In this document: piece by piece, positions 1-5,415 of the stretch
Position numbering within the stretch: position 1 is the first letter of the stretch
Layout: the number at the start of each line of letters is the position of its first letter
NCBI GenBank assembly: GCA_030697085.1
Contig: JAUYQT010000158.1
Location: 1 to 8,471 of the forward strand
Direction: 5' to 3'
DNA from: Azonexus sp.
GTDB lineage: Bacteria > Pseudomonadota > Gammaproteobacteria > Burkholderiales > Rhodocyclaceae
DNA: 8,471 bases
Program-made: the position numbers and the translations under genes
The notes under the pieces: model-generated
Database searches by the model: none
The model's input: the letters and a program-made list of their open reading frames with translations, nothing else
Told to the model about the DNA's origin: nothing

Positions 1-949
1 CAGCCCTGCCGGGCGCGATGTGCAAGGCGCAGGGCATGGCCGGCGGCAACGGCTGCCGATTCCTGCCGACATTCCACGAAATCGCCGGCAAAGTCCTTTT
101 CTACCGTGTGGTTCAAACACATTTCGGCAATATATGGGGCAACCCCCAGGGCGGCTAAATGGGTGCAGGCTGTCCGGCGAAGATCGTGCACCGTGAATGG
201 CTCCAGGTCACTTTGCAGCATATAGAGGGCGTGGTTCAGCGTCGTTTCGCCCATGTACCCGGTTGTCTTGCCGGGGGCGATGCGAAGCACCGGGAAAACG
301 TAGGCATTGTGTCCACGTGCTTTCTGCTCTTTCAGGATGGAAACAACCCAAGGGGAAAGGGGAATACGAATAGCCGCATCGGTCTTGGTTCGTTCGGCTG
401 GCAAATGCCATTCACCGGCTTTCAGGTCGAATTCGTCCCAGGTTGCTTTGAGCAATTCCATTTTGCGAACCCCCTGGGCAAGTAACAGCTTGAGGGCGGC
501 CGCAGACTAAGGGGGAAAATTAGGGGTGTCTCGAATGGCCTTGAAGAACCGGGTAATCTCTGACTTCGATAACACCCTGCTACGGGGTCCGGTTTCGCCG
601 CCTATGTCTTGCCAATTGAACGGGGCGGCCGGGTTTGAAATAACGATATGGCGCTTCATCGCAAAGTTAAAAAGCGCCTTGGCCAATTGCAGCACCTTGA
701 CTGCCGTTCGGAAAATCCCCCGGTCGACAATCGGGCGCAGCCAGTTCCCGAGCCTTGGTCAAGGTCAAATCGGGATAGCGTCCCAAGGTCAATTCCTTTG
801 CTTTGCCACCGTAACGATAGCGCAGCGTCCACGCCGCCGTTCCTTTTGCCGACAGGGTAAAAGTCAGGCCGTCACCATCGGTTTTAACAACCGGCAAGCC
901 TGCTTTGATCCAATTCCGTAACTCAACGTCTGTCAGTCAGCTTCCCCAC
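1..949 (-). pseudogene. Decayed P4-type tyrosine integrase (site-specific recombinase), partial at window edge
   Basis: Remnant of a phage or genomic-island integrase of the P4 family (N-terminal DUF4102 arm-binding domain, core-binding domain, tyrosine recombinase domain). The likely original start is GTG at 949-947, with GGAGG seven bases upstream. Removing one unit of a tandem GTCA duplication (932-939) restores an N-terminus MGKLTDVELRNWIKAG that runs in frame into GDGLTFTLSAKGTAAW and LGRYPDLTLTKARELA, typical of this family. Near 736-744 that frame ends abruptly and the core-binding domain continues in another frame (LRPIVDRGIFRTAVKVL), with roughly 80-100 family residues missing between. 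An in-frame TAG at 509-507 then interrupts the protein just before ALKLLLAQGVRKMEL, which holds the first catalytic Arg (codon 467-465). The box HDLRR is at 188-174 and is followed by an AEMCLNH motif. The remaining residues to the window edge do not resemble the family and show no catalytic Tyr. Clearly non-functional; the gene is cut by the left edge. Confidence 0.9.
932..939. repeat. 4-bp tandem duplication (GTCA x2) causing a frameshift at the integrase start
   Basis: The plus strand reads GTCAGTCA. On the coding (minus) strand, the start region GTG GGG AAG CTG reads into a stop codon within a few codons. Deleting one 4-base unit joins it to ACA GAC GTT GAG and restores the family-typical N-terminus. 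This is a simple slippage-type lesion and is one of three independent inactivating changes in the integrase. Confidence 0.75.
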
Positions 950-961
950 GGCTTTTCCTCC

Positions 962-1033
962 CTAGCTACACAGTTTTTTCTAGCAACACGACCGAAACCA
1001 CTAAATTCAGTTTAGCTACACACCTAGCTACAC
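962..1033. repeat. Four direct copies of a CTAGCTACAC-like decamer upstream of the integrase
   Basis: Copies lie at 962-971 (CTAGCTACAC), 980-989 (CTAGCAACAC, one mismatch), 1012-1021 (TTAGCTACAC, one mismatch) and 1024-1033 (CTAGCTACAC). All have the same orientation, with start-to-start spacings of 18, 32 and 12 bases. The first copy overlaps the Shine-Dalgarno region of the dead integrase by its position (GGAGG at 961-957). Short iterated sites directly upstream of an integrase commonly serve as arm-type integrase sites, excisionase sites or autorepressor operators. Which of these applies here is inference. Confidence 0.7.
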
Positions 1034-1063
1034 GAAACGTATGCGCTGTCTCGCTACGTTTCG
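1033..1063. repeat. 9-bp perfect inverted repeat CGAAACGTA / TACGTTTCG
   Basis: The arms are at 1033-1041 and 1055-1063, separated by 13 bases. It sits between the decamer cluster and the argA-side terminator. There is no U-tract beside it, so it does not look like an intrinsic terminator. It could be a recombinase core site, an operator, or chance. The spacer is longer than the usual 6-8 bp overlap of a tyrosine-recombinase core site. Confidence 0.45.
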
Positions 1064-1074
1064 CAACGAGCACA

Positions 1075-1103
1075 AACAAAAAAGCCCGGAAAAACCGGGC
1101 TTT
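1075..1103 (-). terminator. Intrinsic terminator of the rsmE-pap-argA operon
   Basis: A perfect 9-bp stem, AAAGCCCGG (1081-1089) with CCGGGCTTT (1095-1103), encloses a five-base loop. On the minus strand the stem is followed by TTTTTTGTTTG, a good U-tract. It lies about 40 bases past the argA stop codon, which is the expected position for the operon's terminator. The plus-strand side also has a T-run a few bases beyond the stem (1111-1115), so weak bidirectional action is possible. Confidence 0.85.
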
Positions 1104-1144
1104 ACATGATTTTTTGTTACGTTACGATTCGTCCTGAAACACCA

Positions 1145-2464
1145 TCAAAGAGTTTTGAACAACACCTTGGAGCGCCGCTGATAGTTGTACATATCGCGCT
1201 TCTTCGCCGGCAGATCGTCGACCGTACCTAATTTGAAGCCACGCTCGACGAACCAGTGTTCGGTTCGCGTGGTCAGCACGCAAAGCCGCTTGACCCCCAT
1301 TTTTCGGGCGCGGCGCTCGATGCGCTTCATCAGTTGCTCGCCGTAGCCCCATTCACGATGCTCAAGGCTGACCGCCAGACAAGCGAGTTCAGCCTCTTCT
1401 TCCGAATGCGGATAAAGCGCGGCACAGCCGACAATGATGCCGTCGTGCAGCATGATCGAGAAATGCTCGACCTCGCGCTCCAGCAGTTCACGCGGCCGAT
1501 GCACCAATATACCTTCCTGCTCCATCGGTTCAATCAGGGCAATCAAGGCCGCGATATCGTCCGGTTTGGCTTCGCGGATGTTCTCCAGCGATTCCCGCGT
1601 GACGACGGTGCCCACGCCGTCGTGGGTAAATAATTCACGCAGCAACGCGCCATCCTGCTCGAAGCTGATCAGGTGCACGCGGCCAACGCCAGCCCGGCTA
1701 GCCCGCACCGAGCAAGGCAGGTAGCGCCGGATGTCACTCGATAGCCATTCCGCCGCTTTCAACATTTCGTCGGCTTCATCGGCGGTCATCGCGTCAAGCA
1801 ACTCACCCGCCTGATCGGTCACGCCGCGGCTATCGGTCAGATAAACCAGCTTGTCGGCGCGAATCGCCATGGCGACCGCCTCGGCCGCCTCTTCCATTTG
1901 CAGATTGAAAATTTCTCCGGTCGGTGACGGGCCTTCACAATTGAGCAGCACGATATTGCCCAGGCCAAGCTGGGCGTTGATCCCTTCGGCATCAACCTTG
2001 CGCACTTTGCCGGCGTATTGCATGTCAATGCCGTCAAGCACGCCAATCGGCTGGCCCGTAATGAAATTGCCGCCAATGACGCGAATCCGGCTGTTCGCCA
2101 TCGGCGTATTCGGCAAGCCCTGCGACAACATCGCACCAATCTCCAGATAAACACTGCCGACGGCATCCAACACACAATCCAGCGCCTCGGCGTTGGTTAC
2201 GCGGTAGCCGCGGTGGTAGATCGACTCAAGATTTTTTTCGCGTAGCTCTTCCTCGATCTGCGGTCGCGCGCCATGCACCAGAACCAGCCGAATGCCCAAG
2301 CTGACCAACAGATTGACGTCATAGGCCAGCGTCTTGGCAAACTCGCTGGCCACCGCCTTGCCGCCAAAGGCAATGACGAAAGTCTTGCCGCGAAAGGCGT
2401 TGATATAGGGCGTGACAGCCCGAAACCAGGAGACGAAGTGCTCGTCGTAAGAGGAGTCGCTCAT
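1145..2464 (-). CDS. argA: N-acetylglutamate synthase (amino-acid N-acetyltransferase)
   Basis: Catalyses acetyl-CoA + L-glutamate to N-acetyl-L-glutamate, the committed first step of arginine biosynthesis, in the cytoplasm. The 439-residue length matches classical bacterial ArgA (about 440 aa). Residues about 20-285 form the amino-acid-kinase-like domain (IAFGGKAVAS at 31-40, LVHGARPQIEEELR from 62), which in this family usually carries the arginine feedback site. Residues about 293-435 form a GNAT acetyltransferase domain, with the acetyl-CoA loop R-E-W-G-Y-G at 370-375, the strand RLCVLTTRTEHWFVERGF at 393-410, and the family-typical end NYQRRSKVL. The ATG overlaps the stop of the upstream pap gene as ATGA (2464-2461). 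There is no strong Shine-Dalgarno, so translational coupling is likely. It is the last gene of the operon, followed by a terminator. Confidence 0.95.
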   Translation of the reverse strand: MSDSSYDEHFVSWFRAVTPYINAFRGKTFVIAFGGKAVASEFAKTLAYDVNLLVSLGIRLVLVHGARPQIEEELREKNLESIYHRGYRVTNAEALDCVLDAVGSVYLEIGAMLSQGLPNTPMANSRIRVIGGNFITGQPIGVLDGIDMQYAGKVRKVDAEGINAQLGLGNIVLLNCEGPSPTGEIFNLQMEEAAEAVAMAIRADKLVYLTDSRGVTDQAGELLDAMTADEADEMLKAAEWLSSDIRRYLPCSVRASRAGVGRVHLISFEQDGALLRELFTHDGVGTVVTRESLENIREAKPDDIAALIALIEPMEQEGILVHRPRELLEREVEHFSIMLHDGIIVGCAALYPHSEEEAELACLAVSLEHREWGYGEQLMKRIERRARKMGVKRLCVLTTRTEHWFVERGFKLGTVDDLPAKKRDMYNYQRRSKVLFKTL

Positions 2465-3969
2465 TTGTTGCCGTATTTCCCGTTATCGTCTTTCAAGGCA
2501 TTTTCCAGGCGTTCGCAAACCGTTCTCAGTACTTTGACCCGAGCGAAATTTTTATCATTGGCCTCGACCAGCGTCCATGGCGCCAAGCCTGTCGAGCTGC
2601 GGTCAACCATGTCGCAAACCGCCGAAACGTATTCGTCCCATTTCTCGCGATTACGCCAATCCTCGTCGGTGATCTTGAAACGTTTGAACTCGGTATCCTG
2701 ACGCTCCTTGAAACGGCGCAACTGCTCATCCGCGCTGATCTGCAACCAGAATTTGATCACCACGGCGCCGGATTCGACCATCTGGTGTTCAAAATCGTTG
2801 ATCTCGGCATAGGCGCGCAGCCAGTCCGGCTCGGAGCAAAAACCCTCCACTCGTTCAACGAGTACGCGGCCATACCAGGAGCGGTCAAAAATCGCCACCC
2901 GTCCGGTGCGCGGCAAATGCCGCCAGAAACGCCACAGATAAGGTTGGGCACGTGCTTCCTCAGTCGGAGCGGCAATCGGGATGATCTGATATTGCCGGGC
3001 ATCCATCGCCGCGCCGAGCCGACGAATGGCACCCCCCTTGCCGGCCGCATCGGCCCCCTCGAAAACCAGCACGAGCGAACGCTTGTCGACAAAACGCGGA
3101 TCACGCACCAATTCCGAGAGCCGAGCCTGGTATTTAGCCAACTCGCTTTCGTAATCTTTTTTGGCGAGCTTTTGCGTCAAATTCAGCTCGCTGAGCACAT
3201 TTTTCTGATCGATCGTATGGACGATCGGCGGCGCCACCGGCACTAGTTGCCGAACTTTTTGCTGCAGACGGCGCTGCATGGCGTCCAGCACAATACGGCC
3301 AACCGTCAGCGAACGGTATTCGTCATCCGTCCCTTCAACAATAATCCAGGGCGCATGGGCGGTATTCGTTACCCGCAAAACATGGCCTGCCACTTCTTGC
3401 AGCTTGCCGTAGGTTTTCAGACGATCGTAGCTTTCCTGGGTCACCCGCCAGGCGGTATGCGGATTTTTCTCCAGGGATTTGAGGCGCTGCTTCTGACCCT
3501 CTTTCGAGAGATGAAACCAGAACTTGAGGACCAGCGCGCCTTCATTGACCAGCATCGCCTCAAAGCGATTAATGTCCTCCAGATGTTCATCCAGTTCGGA
3601 ACGACGCATCGAACCGGTAATTCGGTCGGCAATTGGCTGTGAATACCAGGAGCCGGCAAAAATCCCGACCTTGCCTTTCGGCGGCAAGGCGCGCCAATAA
3701 CGCCACATATAAGGCCGCGTGCGTTCTTCATCGCTCGGCGCCGAAAAAGCCAGCGTCGAAATATGACGCGGGTCCATCCAGGAATAGAGCAGATTGATTG
3801 TTTCGCCCTTGCCACTCCCGTCCACGCCGCTAATCAGAATAACGACCGGGAACTCCTTTTTTTCCAGCATTTCATATTGCGCATCCAATAAAGCGGCGCG
3901 TAACTTCGGTACTTCTTTCTTGAAAGTTTCCTTATCGATCTTATGGCCCAGCTCTGCTGATTCAAACAT
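2461..3969 (-). CDS. pap: Polyphosphate:AMP phosphotransferase, two-domain PPK2 family
   Basis: Uses inorganic polyphosphate to phosphorylate AMP to ADP (class II PPK2, two fused domains) in the cytoplasm. The 502 residues contain two homologous P-loop halves. Half 1 has Walker A GVDGSGKG (48-55), SAPSDEERTRPYMWRYWR (76-93) and FAGSWYSQ (104-111). Half 2 has Walker A GADAAGKG (305-312), AAPTEEARAQPYLWRFWR (333-350) and the canonical FDRSWYGR (361-368). The Asp and Arg of FDRSWYGR are missing from half 1, so half 2 is the likely catalytic half. This agrees with the general picture for fused PPK2 proteins, though activity here is inferred. The start ATG has AGGGGG (3980-3975) five bases upstream, inside the end of rsmE. 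The gene begins 2 nt after rsmE and overlaps argA by 4 nt. Confidence 0.93.
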   Translation of the reverse strand: MFESAELGHKIDKETFKKEVPKLRAALLDAQYEMLEKKEFPVVILISGVDGSGKGETINLLYSWMDPRHISTLAFSAPSDEERTRPYMWRYWRALPPKGKVGIFAGSWYSQPIADRITGSMRRSELDEHLEDINRFEAMLVNEGALVLKFWFHLSKEGQKQRLKSLEKNPHTAWRVTQESYDRLKTYGKLQEVAGHVLRVTNTAHAPWIIVEGTDDEYRSLTVGRIVLDAMQRRLQQKVRQLVPVAPPIVHTIDQKNVLSELNLTQKLAKKDYESELAKYQARLSELVRDPRFVDKRSLVLVFEGADAAGKGGAIRRLGAAMDARQYQIIPIAAPTEEARAQPYLWRFWRHLPRTGRVAIFDRSWYGRVLVERVEGFCSEPDWLRAYAEINDFEHQMVESGAVVIKFWLQISADEQLRRFKERQDTEFKRFKITDEDWRNREKWDEYVSAVCDMVDRSSTGLAPWTLVEANDKNFARVKVLRTVCERLENALKDDNGKYGNK

Positions 3970-3971
3970 GA

Positions 3972-4706
3972 CTACCCCCTGAAATCACCCCATAAAGCCT
4001 GTAACGCAGCCAACGCTGCCAAGCCTGCCGTTTCCGTGCGCAAAACCCGTGGCCCCAATCTGACCGGCTGAAAGCCAGCCGTTTGAGCCGCGACCATCTC
4101 CTGCGGATCAAGCCCCCCTTCGGCCCCGATCAACAGCTGTAAATCTTTAACTGGCGGCAAATCGGCCAGCGCATGCTCGGCTCCGGGCGCCAGCATCAAG
4201 CGCAGGCCCGGTCGCGCCGGCCGCGCTAACCAATGCTCCAGCTTTTCCAGTGGCGCGACAATCGGCACCTGATTGCGCCCGCACTGCTCGCAAGCCGAAG
4301 CGGCGACGCCCTGCCAATGCGCAATCCGTTTGGCGGCACGCTCGCCGGTCAGACGAATCAAGCTCCGTCGGCTGTCGACCGGCACAATGTCGGCCACCCC
4401 AAGCTCAACCGCTTTCTGGATGGTGAAATCCATCTTTTCACCAGCTTGCACGGCCTGCACCAGGGTCACATTCAAGCTGGATTCACGCTCGACATCCCGC
4501 CACGCCCCGAGCACCACGACCACCCGGTTTTTTTCGATTCGTTCAATATGCGCTGCGTACTCGCCGCCACGGCCGTCAAACAAAACCATTGGCGCCCCCG
4601 GCGGCAGGCGCAAAACGCGCACGGCGTGGCGAGCCACCGGTTCCGGAAGATCAATATGCGCGCCCGGCGAGAGCGCTTCTCGGCAGTAAAAACGGGGTAG
4701 ATTCAT
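3972..4706 (-). CDS. rsmE: 16S rRNA (uracil(1498)-N(3))-methyltransferase
   Basis: SAM-dependent SPOUT (knotted) methyltransferase that methylates N3 of U1498 in 16S rRNA. 244 residues from the chosen start, the usual family length. The N-terminal PUA-like RNA-binding part opens with MNLPRFYC. The central part has EKMDFTIQKAVELGV (90-104) and SACEQCGRNQVP (137-148). The C-terminal SAM-binding knot has LIGAEGGLDPQEM (192-204) and RLGPRVLRTETAGLAA (216-231). The ATG at 4706-4704 was chosen because family members begin right before PRFY. An in-frame ATG at 4766 would add 20 unrelated residues and overlap the divergent gene. No clear Shine-Dalgarno precedes the chosen ATG. First gene of the operon with pap and argA. 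Confidence 0.94.
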   Translation of the reverse strand: MNLPRFYCREALSPGAHIDLPEPVARHAVRVLRLPPGAPMVLFDGRGGEYAAHIERIEKNRVVVVLGAWRDVERESSLNVTLVQAVQAGEKMDFTIQKAVELGVADIVPVDSRRSLIRLTGERAAKRIAHWQGVAASACEQCGRNQVPIVAPLEKLEHWLARPARPGLRLMLAPGAEHALADLPPVKDLQLLIGAEGGLDPQEMVAAQTAGFQPVRLGPRVLRTETAGLAALAALQALWGDFRG

Positions 4707-4747
4707 CGGTGCTATTATCTGCGAATTGTGTTTTGACGGGAAAAAAC
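4707..4747. promoter_or_regulatory. Compact divergent intergenic region between rsmE and the redoxin gene
   Basis: Only 41 bp separate the two start codons, so promoter elements must overlap coding DNA or each other. On the minus strand GATAAT (4719-4714) resembles a -10 box and ends seven bases before the rsmE ATG, with no convincing -35. If real, the rsmE message would have almost no leader. On the plus strand GGGAAAA (4738-4744) could serve as a weak ribosome binding site for the redoxin gene. Confidence 0.3.
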
Positions 4748-5305
4748 ATGGTCGCATTAAACCCACCCAGCGTTAATTTCGGCCAGCCAGCGATCGATTT
4801 CGACCTCCCGGACGTCGACGGAAAACGCCATACGCTCGCCAGCTGCCGCGGCCCGAACGGATTGCTCGTGATGTTTATCTGCAATCACTGCCCCTACGTC
4901 AAGGCAGTCATTGAGCGCTTGGTACGGGATTGCCGCGATTTAGCCAGCCAGGGCATCGGTAGCGTGGCAACAATGAGCAACGATGCTGCGGTCAACCCGG
5001 AAGATGCACCAGAAAACATGCGGCATTGGGCCAAAGCGCTCGATTTTCCTTTTCCTTATTTAATTGACGAAAGCCAGGAAATCGCCCGCGCTTACGGCGC
5101 TGTCTGTACGCCAGATTTTTTCGGTTACAACACTCGGCTTGAGCTCCAATACCGTGGCCGGCTAGACGCATCCGGACGCAACCCCGGCCCGGCAGAGACA
5201 AAGCGTGAACTGTTTGAAGCGATGCGCCAAATTGCCCAAAGCGGTTGCGGCCCGGCAGAACAAGTCGCCTCGATCGGCTGCTCGATCAAATGGAAGACTG
5301 AATAG
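4748..5305 (+). CDS. Thioredoxin family / redoxin-domain protein
   Basis: 185-residue thioredoxin-fold protein of the AhpC/TSA-redoxin type (PRX-like group). It shows FGQPAIDFDLPDVDGK near the start, a thioredoxin-like active site CNHCPYVKA with Cys45 and Cys48, a likely cis-Pro in CTPDFF (Pro122), and the C-terminal signature SIGCSIKWK typical of this family. There is no signal peptide or membrane segment, so it is probably a cytoplasmic thiol-disulphide oxidoreductase or peroxidase-like protein; the exact substrate cannot be read from sequence. The ATG at 4748 was chosen because it has a weak purine-rich site upstream and begins the family-like domain. A longer reading frame from 4589 would overlap rsmE antisense and adds no domain. 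No terminator is visible after the stop. Confidence 0.88.
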   Translation: MVALNPPSVNFGQPAIDFDLPDVDGKRHTLASCRGPNGLLVMFICNHCPYVKAVIERLVRDCRDLASQGIGSVATMSNDAAVNPEDAPENMRHWAKALDFPFPYLIDESQEIARAYGAVCTPDFFGYNTRLELQYRGRLDASGRNPGPAETKRELFEAMRQIAQSGCGPAEQVASIGCSIKWKTE

Positions 5306-5415
5306 CCGCGCAACCTGGCCTTTCCGACAAAAAACATTTGCCGCCAACGCAGTCTGGCAGATGCTTAAGCTATCATTTGCCGCTTAATAATTTACCCATC
5401 AGGTGTTTTGTCCCC

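Noticed and set aside
526..921. 131-codon plus-strand open frame in the integrase region
   Set aside because: The opposite strand reads clearly as integrase fragments; this frame has no protein-like motifs.
962..1033. Decamer cluster as a CRISPR array
   Set aside because: Repeats are only 10 bp with irregular short spacings, and no cas genes are present.
950..1144. tRNA gene as the integration target
   Set aside because: I could not find a cloverleaf or CCA-type 3' end on either strand in this strip.
2273..2701. 142-codon plus-strand open frame spanning the argA/pap junction
   Set aside because: Antisense to two well-supported genes, with low-complexity, non-family-like sequence.
4589..4747. 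Upstream extension of the redoxin gene to 4589
   Set aside because: The added 53 residues are antisense to rsmE, are not family-like and leave the gene without a ribosome site.
4707..4766. Extended rsmE start at 4766
   Set aside because: Adds 20 residues before the conserved PRFY start and overlaps the divergent gene's coding start.
5306..5415. Sigma-70 promoter for the GGDEF-EAL gene (TATCAT at 5371 or TAATAA at 5385)
   Set aside because: Neither -10-like box has an acceptable -35 at 16-18 bp, so I do not annotate a promoter. No terminator or other structure was seen in this gap either.
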